In this document: positions 8,122 through 17,033 of the stretch, piece after piece
Numbering within the stretch: position 1 is the first letter of the stretch
Layout: each line of letters opens with the position of its first letter
Assembly (NCBI RefSeq): GCF_003633775.1
Contig: NZ_RBIN01000009.1
Location: 1-64,000, forward strand
Source: Kushneria sinocarnis
GTDB taxonomy: Bacteria; Pseudomonadota; Gammaproteobacteria; Pseudomonadales; Halomonadaceae
Direction of reading: 5' to 3'
Length of the DNA: 64,000 bases
Translations under genes and position numbers: made by a program
The notes under the pieces: generated by a model
Told to the model about the DNA's origin: nothing
The model's database searches: none
The model's input: only the letters and a program-made list of their open reading frames with translations

Positions 8122-8850
8122 ATGCGTCTGATTCAGCTCAGCGACCTGCATCTGAGTGCCGATCCCGAGGCCGGGTACCGCGGGGTGCATGCGCGACGCC
8201 ACTGCGAGGCGGTCGTCGCCGATATCCGCCATCAGCATCCCGATCTGGTGCTGGTCACCGGCGATGTCAGCGAGGATGGCAGCGTGGCGTCCTATCGGCT
8301 GGCAGCCAGCTGTCTCGACCGGCTCGGCTGCGACTGGGAGTGGCTGCCCGGCAACCATGACGAGCGCACTGCCATGGTGCAGGTGCGACCCCTGCCCGAA
8401 CGGCTGGTCATCGAGGGCTGGCAGCTGTTGCTGCTGGATACGCTGGTGCCCGGTGACACCGGCGGGCGCGTGGGCCCGGCCGCACTCGAGCGCCTCTCCG
8501 AACGGCTGGTGGCCGATTCGCGCCCGACCCTGATCGCCATGCATCATCCGCCGGTCCCGGTGAACTCGGCGTGGATGGATGCGGCGGGACTCGCCGATCG
8601 CGACGAGTTCTGGCAGCGCCTGGCGCTGTTTGACCAGGTGCGTGCCGTGCTTGCCGGCCATGTCCATCATGTGTTCGAGACGTGTCACCGGCAGGTGTCG
8701 GTCGAGACCGTGCCGGCGGTTTCCCGGCAGTTCGTTGCCGCCAGCGCCGAGTTTGCCCTCGATGAAGCGGCGCGCCCCGGCTACCGGGTGATCGAGCTGG
8801 CGGACAGCGGCGCCCTGCAGTCGCGGGTGATCCGCGTGAACACTGCCTGA
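8122..8850 (+). CDS. cpdA: 3',5'-cyclic-AMP phosphodiesterase CpdA
   Basis: Calcineurin-type metallophosphoesterase that hydrolyses cAMP and so limits CRP signalling. The 242-residue product carries all class III PDE metal motifs: SDLH at 7-10, VTGDVSEDG, LPGNHDE, MHHPP and the terminal GHVHH. The ATG at 8122 lies 6 bp past the yqiB stop. Shorter than E. coli CpdA (275 residues), mainly at the C-terminus. In E. coli yqiA-parE follow directly; here those genes are about 7.5 kb away. Confidence 0.9.
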   Translation: MRLIQLSDLHLSADPEAGYRGVHARRHCEAVVADIRHQHPDLVLVTGDVSEDGSVASYRLAASCLDRLGCDWEWLPGNHDERTAMVQVRPLPERLVIEGWQLLLLDTLVPGDTGGRVGPAALERLSERLVADSRPTLIAMHHPPVPVNSAWMDAAGLADRDEFWQRLALFDQVRAVLAGHVHHVFETCHRQVSVETVPAVSRQFVAASAEFALDEAARPGYRVIELADSGALQSRVIRVNTA

Positions 8851-9067
8851 CAGCCGTTTATGCCATTATCATCTAAAGGGATAGAAGTTGATTCTTTGAC
8901 GTTATGATGATGGATGGCTAACGTGGCTGCATCATCACGGTCCTGTGACCATCGGGCCGATCATTGCCCATGAACGCTCGCCGCTGTGTCCATTCGCAGC
9001 AGCAGTCTATTGTTTCAGCGCTGGCCGAGGGGCCGCGCACGCCTGTCATGAAGAGGTTGCCGATCGC

Positions 9068-9979
9068 ATGCTTTCCGCCGAGCGACAGACCCATCTGAAG
9101 CAGCTCGAAGCCGAGTCGATTCACATCATCCGGGAGGTGGCAGCCGAGTTCCGCAACCCGGTAATGCTCTACTCCATCGGCAAGGACTCTTCGGTGATGC
9201 TGCATCTGGCCCGCAAGGCCTTTTACCCCGGCACGCCGCCGTTCCCGCTGATGCACGTCAACACCACCTGGAAGTTCCGTGAGATGATCGAGTTTCGCGA
9301 CCGCATGGCGGCCGAAACCGGCATGGAGCTGATCGAGCACATCAACGAGGAGGGGCGCGAGGCCGGCATCAACCCCTTCGATCACGGCAGTGCCAAGTAC
9401 ACCGATATCATGAAGACCCAGTCGCTCAAGCAGGCGCTGGACAAGTACCGCTTCGATGCGGCCTTCGGTGGGGCACGGCGTGACGAGGAGGCCTCGCGGG
9501 CCAAGGAGCGCGTCTACTCCTTCCGTGATCGCTATCACCGCTGGGACCCGCGCAACCAGCGTCCCGAGCTGTGGCATCTCTACAACGGCCACGTCAACAA
9601 GGGTGAGTCGATTCGTGTCTTCCCGCTCTCCAACTGGACCGAGCTGGATATCTGGCAGTACATCTATCTCGAGTCGATTCCCATCGTGCCGCTCTACTAC
9701 GCCAAGAAGCGGCCGGTGGTCGAGCGCGATGGCACGCTGATCATGGTCGACGACGAGCGCATGCCGCTGGAGCCGGGCGAGCAGCCGGAGATGAAGTCGG
9801 TGCGCTTTCGCACCCTGGGCTGCTATCCGCTCACCGGCGCGGTGGAGTCCGAGGCCGATACGCTGCCGGACATCATCCAGGAGATGCTGCTGACCCGGAC
9901 CTCCGAGCGCTCGGGCCGGGCCATCGACCACGATCAGGCCGGCTCGATGGAGCGCAAGAAGCGCGAAGGCTATTTCTGA
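9068..9979 (+). CDS. cysD: sulfate adenylyltransferase small subunit CysD
   Basis: Catalytic subunit of ATP sulfurylase, forming adenosine 5'-phosphosulfate from sulfate and ATP. The 303-residue protein has the PP-loop motif [11 protein letters not shown] near residue 34 and the CysD-typical [20 protein letters not shown] stretch, and ends in the conserved RKKREGYF. The start [14 protein letters not shown] matches the family start; a longer frame to 8945 has no support. The 217-bp leader 8851-9067 holds no other gene; it is expected to carry the cys promoter, but I cannot place a CysB site with confidence. cysN follows. Confidence 0.96.
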   Translation: MLSAERQTHLKQLEAESIHIIREVAAEFRNPVMLYSIGKDSSVMLHLARKAFYPGTPPFPLMHVNTTWKFREMIEFRDRMAAETGMELIEHINEEGREAGINPFDHGSAKYTDIMKTQSLKQALDKYRFDAAFGGARRDEEASRAKERVYSFRDRYHRWDPRNQRPELWHLYNGHVNKGESIRVFPLSNWTELDIWQYIYLESIPIVPLYYAKKRPVVERDGTLIMVDDERMPLEPGEQPEMKSVRFRTLGCYPLTGAVESEADTLPDIIQEMLLTRTSERSGRAIDHDQAGSMERKKREGYF

Positions 9980-10041
9980 GGTCAGGCCGGATCCGACTGG
10001 ATACGCGCCGATACAGGTTTTTCATTTTCAGGGTGTCCGAC

Positions 10042-11469
10042 ATGTCACACTCTTCCCCCAAAATCTCGGAAGACATCGAAGCCTATCTCAAGGAGCACGA
10101 GCAGAAGGATCTGCTGCGCTTCATCACCTGCGGCAGCGTCGATGACGGCAAGTCGACCCTGATCGGTCGGCTGCTGCACGATTCGAAGATGATCTACGAG
10201 GATCAGCTGGCGGCGCTGTCGCGCGATTCGAAGACCAGCGGCACCACCGGGGATCGGGTCGATCTGGCGCTGCTGGTGGATGGACTGCAGTCCGAGCGCG
10301 AGCAGGGCATCACCATTGATGTCGCCTACCGGTTCTTCTCCACCGACAAGCGCAAGTTCATCATCGCCGATACGCCCGGGCATGAGCAGTACACCCGCAA
10401 CATGGCGACCGGGGCCTCGACCGCGAGCCTGGCGGTGATCCTGATCGACGCCCGCTACGGCGTGCAGGTGCAGACCCGGCGCCACAGCTTCATCTGCGAT
10501 CTGCTGGGCATCCAGCACTTCGTGATCGCCGTCAACAAGATGGACCTGGTGGATTACTCGCAGGAGCGCTTCGAGGAGATCCGCCGCGACTATCTCGAGT
10601 TCGCCGGCAATCTCTCGACCAAGGACATTCACTTCGTGCCGATGTCGGCGCTGGAAGGCGACAGTGTCGTCAATCGCGGCGACAACATGAGCTGGTACGA
10701 GGGGCCGGCACTGCTCTCGCTGCTGGAGGATGTGCGGATCACCGAGGATCAGAATCTCAGTGATCTGCGCTTCCCGGTGCAGTATGTCAATCGCCCCGAT
10801 CTCGATTTCCGCGGTTATGCCGGCACCCTGCAGGCCGGTGTCCTGCGGCCGGGTCAAAGCGTGAAGGTACTGCCCTCCGGCAAGGCCTCGACGGTCGAGC
10901 GGATCGTGACCTTCGATGGCGATCTCGAGGAGGCCTATCCCGGCCAGGCGATCACCGTGACCCTCGCCGATGAGGTGGACATCTCCCGCGGCGACTGGCT
11001 GGTGGGCGGCGAGGCCGAGCTGCCGCTGTCAAACAGCTTTACCGCGGACATCGTCTGGATGCATGAGCGCGCCCTGGTGCCCGGGCGCGGCTATGACTTC
11101 AAGCTGGCCACCCGTGATGCCAGCGGTCAGATCAATGCCATCGACTACGGCATCGACGTCAATACGCTGACCCATCACGACACCGGCGAGCTGGGCCTCA
11201 ACGAGATCGGGCGCTGCCGGGTCGAGCTGACCCAGGCGGTGCCGGTGGATGCCTATGAGGTCAGCCCCGGCACGGGCAGCTTCATCGTCATCGACCGGCT
11301 GACCAATCTGACCGTCGGCGCCGGCATGGTGCGCGAGGCACTGAGTGAAGGCAGCGGGGCCACCACGGTGGACTGGGAAGCCTTCGAGATCGAGCTCAAT
11401 GCGCTGATCCGCCGCCACTTCCCGCACTGGGAGGCGAAGGATGTGCGCGAGCTGTTCCGCAGCCGCTGA
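10042..11469 (+). CDS. cysN: sulfate adenylyltransferase GTPase subunit CysN
   Basis: EF-Tu-like GTPase that couples GTP hydrolysis to sulfate adenylation by CysD. The 475-residue protein has G1 GSVDDGKS, the switch region [13 protein letters not shown]3 [17 protein letters not shown] and G4 NKMD, followed by two beta-barrel domains. It stops at the usual CysN length, so there is no fused APS-kinase (CysC) domain, and no cysC lies next to it. The ATG at 10042 was preferred to a GTG three codons earlier. It forms an operon with cysD (62-bp gap). Confidence 0.96.
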   Translation: MSHSSPKISEDIEAYLKEHEQKDLLRFITCGSVDDGKSTLIGRLLHDSKMIYEDQLAALSRDSKTSGTTGDRVDLALLVDGLQSEREQGITIDVAYRFFSTDKRKFIIADTPGHEQYTRNMATGASTASLAVILIDARYGVQVQTRRHSFICDLLGIQHFVIAVNKMDLVDYSQERFEEIRRDYLEFAGNLSTKDIHFVPMSALEGDSVVNRGDNMSWYEGPALLSLLEDVRITEDQNLSDLRFPVQYVNRPDLDFRGYAGTLQAGVLRPGQSVKVLPSGKASTVERIVTFDGDLEEAYPGQAITVTLADEVDISRGDWLVGGEAELPLSNSFTADIVWMHERALVPGRGYDFKLATRDASGQINAIDYGIDVNTLTHHDTGELGLNEIGRCRVELTQAVPVDAYEVSPGTGSFIVIDRLTNLTVGAGMVREALSEGSGATTVDWEAFEIELNALIRRHFPHWEAKDVRELFRSR

Positions 11470-11497
11470 GCCCGCCGCCCGAATGCAGGCCGATCAC

Positions 11498-11521
11498 ATC
11501 GCCCCGCGTCTGCGGGGCGAT
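11498..11521. terminator. perfect hairpin between cysN and hmuS
   Basis: A 10-bp perfect stem, ATCGCCCCGC/GCGGGGCGAT, with a 4-nt loop lies between the convergent cysN and hmuS genes. It is placed to end transcripts from both sides, although neither side has a clear U-tract. Confidence 0.45.
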
Positions 11522-11570
11522 GCCGTTTGGGGGCACGAAGCGAGCGCGGGGCGGCGATGCGCGAATGCCT

Positions 11571-12551
11571 TCAAAAGCCTTGCGAGCGCGAGGCTTCCAG
11601 TGCGGCAATCAGCCGGCCGCGCTCATCGAAGGCTTCCAGCAGTGTGCGCAGGCCCTGTTCATCCGGCCGGGTAACCAGCCACGCCTCATCAAGCGCCAGG
11701 CTGTCGAGACTCAGGGTCAGGGTGTCGCCTTCGAGCTGCAGCCGGTGATCCGGCCCCGGAGCCAGGTAGTCAAAACGGGCGCAGTGCCGGTGCAGGCCGC
11801 CGTCACGGGCCAGGCTGACCCGGGTGGCCCGCCGGTTGTGGCAGGCCGCGGCCATGGCCATGATGAAACGGTTGATGTCGATACGCTGGCTGAAATGACC
11901 CTCGACCGCCCGGTTGGCATCGATGCGGCGCAGACGGTGCCGGCTCAGCATGCGGTGGAAGGCCCGTTCGGTGCGCAGGCCGCGCCACTGCGCCAGCAGG
12001 GCAGGCAGGCATTGCGGCACGGGGCTGGCGAGCACCTCGATGCCGCGGGTAAAGGCCGGGCTTTTCAGCGTGGTCCGGAATGTCAGCGCACGCCACGCCG
12101 GATGGTCCGGCTCCAGCGCGTAGAGCCGGTGGATGGCCTGTCCGAAGCGGTTGAAGATTTGCAGACAGGGGGTCACTTCCTGATCCGGGGCGGCCTGTTC
12201 GTGGGAGAGACAGACCCAGTACCAGCCGGAGAGCAGCATTTCCATCGCAAGGGTATCGCCATGGGCCAGATAGGCATGGCGTTCGCCCACGTCGATCCGG
12301 CAGTGCGCGATGTGGCTGCGCAGGGTGGCATGCCGGGCATGGGTCACCGCCAGCAGCGGCCCCAGCCGGGGCAGCATCATGGCCAGATCACAGGCGGTGA
12401 GCGCCAGGGCCCGCACGCCCTGACCGAGTCTGGCCGCCTGAATCTCGCCCTCGCTGACGCCCAGCAGCTCGGCCAGCTGCCGGCTGTCCAGATGCGGGGC
12501 GCGCAGGCGCGCTTCCTCGAAGGCTTCGAACACGGCGGTGGCTAGCGTCAT
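11571..12551 (-). CDS. hmuS: HemS/HmuS-family heme-degrading or heme-trafficking protein
   Basis: Cytoplasmic heme handling protein of the HemS/ChuS/HmuS family, which binds imported heme and passes it on or degrades it to free iron. The 326-residue product shows both family repeats: the first with ELLGVSEGEIQAAR, PCLQIFNRFGQAIHRLYAL and DHPAWRAL; the second with INRFIMAMAAACHNRRATRVSLAR and LDEAWLVTRPDEQGLRTLLE. In my hand alignment with Yersinia HemS, the axial heme His of the second repeat falls on Arg, with a His (in AFHRML) three residues later. The ATG at 12551 has a GCAGGAG ribosome binding site. A Fur box lies upstream. The usual TonB receptor and heme ABC transporter genes are absent here. 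Confidence 0.82.
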   Translation of the reverse strand: MTLATAVFEAFEEARLRAPHLDSRQLAELLGVSEGEIQAARLGQGVRALALTACDLAMMLPRLGPLLAVTHARHATLRSHIAHCRIDVGERHAYLAHGDTLAMEMLLSGWYWVCLSHEQAAPDQEVTPCLQIFNRFGQAIHRLYALEPDHPAWRALTFRTTLKSPAFTRGIEVLASPVPQCLPALLAQWRGLRTERAFHRMLSRHRLRRIDANRAVEGHFSQRIDINRFIMAMAAACHNRRATRVSLARDGGLHRHCARFDYLAPGPDHRLQLEGDTLTLSLDSLALDEAWLVTRPDEQGLRTLLEAFDERGRLIAALEASRSQGF

Positions 12552-12610
12552 TGCATGACTCCTGCACGGGGTGGCGTGCACGTCGGACAGGCGAACAGGG
12601 TAGCTTTTTC

Positions 12611-12629
12611 GAGAATGAGAATTATTGTC
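12611..12629 (-). promoter_or_regulatory. Fur box upstream of hmuS
   Basis: GAGAATGAGAATTATTGTC matches 15 of 19 positions of the Fur consensus GATAATGATAATCATTATC. It lies about 60 bp before the hmuS start codon, in an AT-rich island within GC-rich sequence, which is the expected position for iron-dependent repression of a heme-iron gene. Confidence 0.75.
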
Positions 12630-12687
12630 GATAAGCGCGGCGTGGACAACCCCCGGCGGTCGGCAGGAACCGCGAGCCGGGTGGGGG

Positions 12688-13671
12688 TCAGCGCCGCCGG
12701 GCCACCAGGACGGCGCGGCGCGGGGCCGGGTGTCCCTCCACGGTGCGGGTAGGGTCAGCGGGATCGAGGAAGTCGCGCAGCGACTGAAAGGTCATCCACT
12801 CGGTGGCGCGCTGCTCCTCGAGCGAGGTGGGGCCTTCGTCGACCACCCGCACCTCCTCGAAGCCGCAGCGCCGGCACCAGTGTGTCAGGGCTGCGGCAGA
12901 GGGCAGGAACCAGACATTGGGCATCCGTGCATAGCGGTCGCCGGGCATCAGCAGGGTGTGCTCATCGCCTTCGACCACCAGGGTCTCCAGCACCAGTTCG
13001 CCGCCCGGGCGCAGGGTGTCGCGCAGGGCCAGCAGGTGGTCGATCGGCGAGCGGCGATGGTAGAGCACGCCCATCGAGAAGACCGTATCGAAGTATTCGA
13101 GCCCGCCGGGCACGTCTTCCAGCCCGACGGGGACGAAGTGGACCGGGGGCGCGCTGCCGATGAAGTGGCGCATGGCGAGAAACTGCCAGTAGAAGCGCGG
13201 CGAGGGATCGACCACCACGGCCAGATCGGCCCCGGCGCCGGCCATGCGCCAGCCGTGATAGCCGTTGCCGCCCCCGACATCGAGTATGCGCCGGCCGGCC
13301 AGTGGGCTCAGGTGGGGCGCCACACGCTGCCACTTCCAGTCCGAGCGCCATTCGGTGTCGATGACGATGTCGTCGATCCGGTAGGGGCCCTTGCGCCACG
13401 GCGCCAGCAGCCCGAGCAGGCTGCGGCTGCGACGTCGGTCGGCATCGCTCAGGCCGGCGTCAACGGCCACGGTATCGGCATCGAGCCGGACCCTGCGCTC
13501 GGCGGGGAGGACTGGCAGTTTGCCGACCGCCTTCTCCCACTGCGGCAGGTCGCCGAAGCGCTGGCGATCAAGGCCCCGGGCGAGCTGGTCGGGCAGGCGT
13601 GCCAGCCAGCCGGTCAGGCCGGCATCGACGAAAGCGTGATAGAGTGCCTGCTGGTAGTTGCAATTGGACAT
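12688..13671 (-). CDS. cmoB: tRNA U34 carboxymethyltransferase CmoB
   Basis: Transfers a carboxymethyl group from carboxy-SAM to 5-hydroxyuridine at wobble position 34 to make cmo5U in tRNAs. The 327-residue protein has the Rossmann SAM site ILDVGGGNGYHGWRM (classically DVGCGNGYH) and the CmoB-typical RIDDIVIDTEWRSDWKWQR, VLYHRRSPIDHL and ATEWMTFQSLRDFLDP segments. It lies 16 bp downstream of cmoA on the same strand; the pair makes and then uses carboxy-SAM. Confidence 0.96.
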   Translation of the reverse strand: MSNCNYQQALYHAFVDAGLTGWLARLPDQLARGLDRQRFGDLPQWEKAVGKLPVLPAERRVRLDADTVAVDAGLSDADRRRSRSLLGLLAPWRKGPYRIDDIVIDTEWRSDWKWQRVAPHLSPLAGRRILDVGGGNGYHGWRMAGAGADLAVVVDPSPRFYWQFLAMRHFIGSAPPVHFVPVGLEDVPGGLEYFDTVFSMGVLYHRRSPIDHLLALRDTLRPGGELVLETLVVEGDEHTLLMPGDRYARMPNVWFLPSAAALTHWCRRCGFEEVRVVDEGPTSLEEQRATEWMTFQSLRDFLDPADPTRTVEGHPAPRRAVLVARRR

Positions 13672-13687
13672 GGCCGGAACAAGCGGA

Positions 13688-14428
13688 TCAGTTGCGAAAG
13701 GCCACCATGGCAGCGAAGTTGAGGTGCTGAAACCAGGTGTAGTGCCGGGTGAAACCGCAGCGCGTCAGCCTCTCATGGTGGGCGTCGAGCGTATCGGGGA
13801 TCATCACGTTCTCCAGCGCGTTGCGCTTTTGCGAGATTTCCAGCTCGCTGTAGCCATTCGCCCGCTTGAAATCGTGATGCCAGTCGCTCATCAGGGTGCG
13901 TTGCGCGTCATCGGCGAAGGTGATCTTTTCCGCCAGGATCAGGACGCCACCGGGCTCGAGGGCCCGACAGAGCCGCTCGATGACCGCGTCGCGATCCGCG
14001 GGGTCGAGAAACTGCAGGGTGAAATTGACCATGATCAGCCCGGCCGGCTGCAGCGGACAGGTACGGATATCGCCCTCGTGCACCCCGATGGCGTACCCGG
14101 GGCAGTGCTCGGCGAGGACATCGCGCGCTCGTTGCACCATGGCCGGCGAGAGGTCGATGGCATCAAGGGTAAATGCATCGGCCGGCAACTGCTGGCAGAG
14201 TGCCAGGGTCGAGGCGCCCAGCGAGCAGCCGAGATCGTAGACATGGGCGCCGTGACGCAGATGGCGGGCGGCGATCACGCCCAGCATGCCGATGATCTGA
14301 CCGTAGCCGGGCACCGAACGACGGATCATGTCGGGAAAGCAGCGCACCACCTGTTCATCGAACGAAAAACTGGCGACGCGGTCCAGGGGTGTTGAAAAGA
14401 GTGCGTCACGGTAAGATGCGTCATTCAT
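13688..14428 (-). CDS. cmoA: carboxy-S-adenosyl-L-methionine synthase CmoA
   Basis: Converts prephenate and SAM to carboxy-SAM, the donor used by CmoB. The 246-residue product has the SAM motif YDLGCSLGASTL and the CmoA-specific FSFDEQVVRCFPDMIRRSVPGY N-terminus; Arg in the C-terminal part (HERLTRCGF) fits the carboxylate-binding Arg of the family. First gene of the cmoA-cmoB operon, divergent from pgi with a 138-bp gap. Confidence 0.96.
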   Translation of the reverse strand: MNDASYRDALFSTPLDRVASFSFDEQVVRCFPDMIRRSVPGYGQIIGMLGVIAARHLRHGAHVYDLGCSLGASTLALCQQLPADAFTLDAIDLSPAMVQRARDVLAEHCPGYAIGVHEGDIRTCPLQPAGLIMVNFTLQFLDPADRDAVIERLCRALEPGGVLILAEKITFADDAQRTLMSDWHHDFKRANGYSELEISQKRNALENVMIPDTLDAHHERLTRCGFTRHYTWFQHLNFAAMVAFRN

Positions 14429-14566
14429 CGGGCTCTGGCCATCGGGTCATCTCGGAGAGACATGGGATGCGGGGGTGCTGTCGCGATGCTCGCCCGGCGG
14501 GACAGCAGGTCGCTGCCATTCTACGCTTTGATCATTTCAGCTGCACGTGTTCGAGGAGGAGTTCGG

Positions 14567-16213
14567 ATGTCGATTCGTCAAAACCGCGCCTGGCAGGCAC
14601 TCGAGAAGCATCGCGACAGCATGCGCGATGTGCACCTGAGTACCCTGTTCAGTGAGGGCGAGCGCGCCGGCGCGCTGACGTATGAGGCGGCAGGCCTGCG
14701 CATGGACCTGTCCAAGCAGCGCGTGCGCGGCGAAACCATGGAGATGCTGCTGGACCTGGCGCGCGAGGCCGGTGTCGAACAGGCCATTCCGCGGCTGCTG
14801 GAAGGCCGGCATGTCAACCGCACCGAGGATCGGCCGGCGCTGCACAGTGCACTGCGTCTGCCGCGCGATGCCCGGCTGCATGTCAACGAAACCGATGTGG
14901 TCGCCGCGGTGCATGACAGCCTGGACGCCATGGAGCGGATGGTGAACAAGCTGCATGCCGGGCAGTGGCGCGGTACCAGCGGCCGGCCGATCACCGATGT
15001 GGTCAATCTCGGGGTGGGCGGTTCCGATCTCGGTCCGCTGATGGCCTCGACCGCGCTGGAAGAGTTTGCCCCGGAGGGGGTGCACGAGGTCGAGCTGCAC
15101 TTCGCGTCGACCATTGACGGCTCCCAGCTGGCGGATATCCTGCCGCAGCTGAATCCCGAAACCACGCTGTTCATCTACTCCTCCAAGTCCTTCGGCACCA
15201 TTGATACCGCCGCCAACGCCGCCACCGCGCTGGACTGGCTGAAGACCGGGCTGGGCGAGGACGAGGCCTACATCAAGCGCCAGCATTTCATCGGCGTGTC
15301 GACCAAGTCCGAGAAGATGGACGAGTGGGGCTTCGATCCCGAGCATCAGCTGCTGTTCTGGGACTGGGTCGGCGGTCGCTACTCCTTCTGGAGCGGCATT
15401 GGCCTGGGGATCGCACTGAAGATCGGCATGGACGGCTTCCGCCGCATGCTGGCCGGTGCCCATCAGATGGATGAGCACTTTCGCAGCGCACCGCTGGAGC
15501 AGAACCTGCCGGTACTGTTCGCCCTGATCGGGGTCTGGAACACCAACTTCCTGGATATCCCGTCGCTGGCGGTGCTGCCCTATGACGGCCGGCTCAGCCA
15601 TCTGCCCGGCTATCTGCAGCAGCTCGAGATGGAATCCAACGGCAAGTCGACCACCAACGAGGGCGAGCAGGTCGATTACAACACCTGCCCGATCATCTGG
15701 GGCGAAATCGGTCCCAACGGTCAGCATGCCTTCTATCAGCTGCTGCACCAGGGCACCCGTCCCGTGGCCTGCGACTTCATTGCCCCGATCGATCGCTACA
15801 GCGATGTCGAGGACGACACGCTGCGCGAGGATCTCAAGTATCAGCACCGGCTGGCACTGGCCAACTGCTTTGCCCAGTCCCGGGTGCTGATGCTGGGCGA
15901 TGATGCCCTGCCGGAAGGCGAGGAGCGTCCGGCCTGGAAGCGCTATGCCGGCAATCAGCCCTCGACCACGCTGCTGCTCGAGCAGCTCACTCCGGAGTCG
16001 CTGGGGGCGCTGGTGGCGCTCTACGAGCACAAGGTGTTTGTCCAGGGCACCCTCTGGGACATCGATTCCTTCGATCAGTGGGGGGTCGAGCTGGGCAAGC
16101 AGATTGCCAACGAAACCGATGACATCCTCAGAAGCGGCAGCGGTGCCGACCGGCTCGATGATTCCAGCCGGGCACTGATCGAGGCCGTGTGGGCCGGCAG
16201 CCGGCGCGCATGA
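14567..16213 (+). CDS. pgi: glucose-6-phosphate isomerase
   Basis: Interconverts glucose 6-phosphate and fructose 6-phosphate in the cytoplasm. The 548-residue protein contains the substrate-phosphate loop SKSFGTIDT, the signature GGRYSFWSGIGL, the EMESNGKSTTNEGEQV region, catalytic Glu and His in GQHAFYQLLHQG, and the catalytic Lys near the C-terminus in YEHKVFVQG. The ATG at 14567 follows a strong GAGGAGGA ribosome binding site. It is a single gene, with a hairpin downstream. Confidence 0.97.
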   Translation: MSIRQNRAWQALEKHRDSMRDVHLSTLFSEGERAGALTYEAAGLRMDLSKQRVRGETMEMLLDLAREAGVEQAIPRLLEGRHVNRTEDRPALHSALRLPRDARLHVNETDVVAAVHDSLDAMERMVNKLHAGQWRGTSGRPITDVVNLGVGGSDLGPLMASTALEEFAPEGVHEVELHFASTIDGSQLADILPQLNPETTLFIYSSKSFGTIDTAANAATALDWLKTGLGEDEAYIKRQHFIGVSTKSEKMDEWGFDPEHQLLFWDWVGGRYSFWSGIGLGIALKIGMDGFRRMLAGAHQMDEHFRSAPLEQNLPVLFALIGVWNTNFLDIPSLAVLPYDGRLSHLPGYLQQLEMESNGKSTTNEGEQVDYNTCPIIWGEIGPNGQHAFYQLLHQGTRPVACDFIAPIDRYSDVEDDTLREDLKYQHRLALANCFAQSRVLMLGDDALPEGEERPAWKRYAGNQPSTTLLLEQLTPESLGALVALYEHKVFVQGTLWDIDSFDQWGVELGKQIANETDDILRSGSGADRLDDSSRALIEAVWAGSRRA

Positions 16214-16234
16214 TCGCGTCATGGCCTGCCGCCC

Positions 16235-16260
16235 GGAGCCCGGCTTCAGTGCCGGGCTCC
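16235..16260 (+). terminator. hairpin downstream of pgi
   Basis: GGAGCCCGGC (16235-16244) pairs perfectly with GCCGGGCTCC (16251-16260) around a 6-nt loop, about 20 bp after the pgi stop. The stem is strong but only GTTAAC follows instead of a U-tract, so termination may be partial or factor-assisted. Confidence 0.5.
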
Positions 16261-16309
16261 GTTAACAGGGTGCTGGTTATATATACAGTTTTTGGGTTAT
16301 GCTGGCGTC

Positions 16310-16978
16310 ATGAATGATCACGTTCGCCCGGTCGACAATGTGCTTTACCTGCACGGTTTCAACAGCCATCCGACTTCGGTCAAGGCGGAACTGACCCGCC
16401 GGGTCTGTGCCCGGGCCGAGCCGCGACCGCGCTTTCATGCGCCCTGGCTGCCCCATCGGCCGCAGGAAGCCTTTGATGCGGCCCTGGATGCGCTGCGTTC
16501 CCTGAGGGGGCGCACCCTGGTGATCGGCAGCTCGATGGGCGGTTTTCTGGCGGCCTGCCTGGCCCGTCACGAGCCGGTGGCTGCCATTGCCGTGATTAAC
16601 CCGGCGATCTTTCCATCCCGGATCGCCGTGGCCTATCAGGGGCAGTCCTTTGAAAATACCTGGACCGGCGAGACATTCCTGATCGACTCAACGCACGAGC
16701 AGCAGGCCCGGGCGCTCGAAGCGGTCTTCGCCTCGCCGGCGCCCAGCCTGGTCATACTGGGCACCGCCGATGAGGTGCTCGACTATCGCGAGGCCATGGA
16801 CGCCTTTCAGGGCAGCCGCTTCTTGCTCAGCGAAGACGACGATCATGGCCTGAGTCGTTACCCCGCCTTTCTGCCGGATGTGCTGGCACACGGCGGACTG
16901 ATGCTGCCGGCCCCGGTCTGCGAGACACTGCGGGCCGATCCGCCGGGCCTGCCCGAGGATCAGCCGGCCGGGTCGTGA
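16310..16978 (+). CDS. yqiA: alpha/beta-hydrolase esterase YqiA
   Basis: Small esterase of the YqiA family (acts on short acyl esters in E. coli; physiological substrate unknown). The 222-residue product has the oxyanion motif LYLHGFNSHPTSVKA, nucleophile elbow GSSMGG (Ser in IGSSMGGFLAA), an Asp in LGTADEVLDY and a His in DDDHGLSRY. An AT-rich stretch (TTATATATACAG, then TTATGCT) just before the gene may be its promoter. It precedes parE as in E. coli, with a 55-bp gap. Confidence 0.92.
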   Translation: MNDHVRPVDNVLYLHGFNSHPTSVKAELTRRVCARAEPRPRFHAPWLPHRPQEAFDAALDALRSLRGRTLVIGSSMGGFLAACLARHEPVAAIAVINPAIFPSRIAVAYQGQSFENTWTGETFLIDSTHEQQARALEAVFASPAPSLVILGTADEVLDYREAMDAFQGSRFLLSEDDDHGLSRYPAFLPDVLAHGGLMLPAPVCETLRADPPGLPEDQPAGS

Positions 16979-17033
16979 CCCGGTCGCGCCAGGCCCCGGC
17001 CATTCCTATTCTCTGACGGATACAACAGGTGGT

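Noticed and set aside
8888-8922. sigma-70 promoter or CysB site in the AT-richer stretch upstream of cysD
   Set aside because: TTGATT and TATGAT are only 9 bp apart, and no -35/-10 pair with normal spacing or convincing CysB motif could be fixed.
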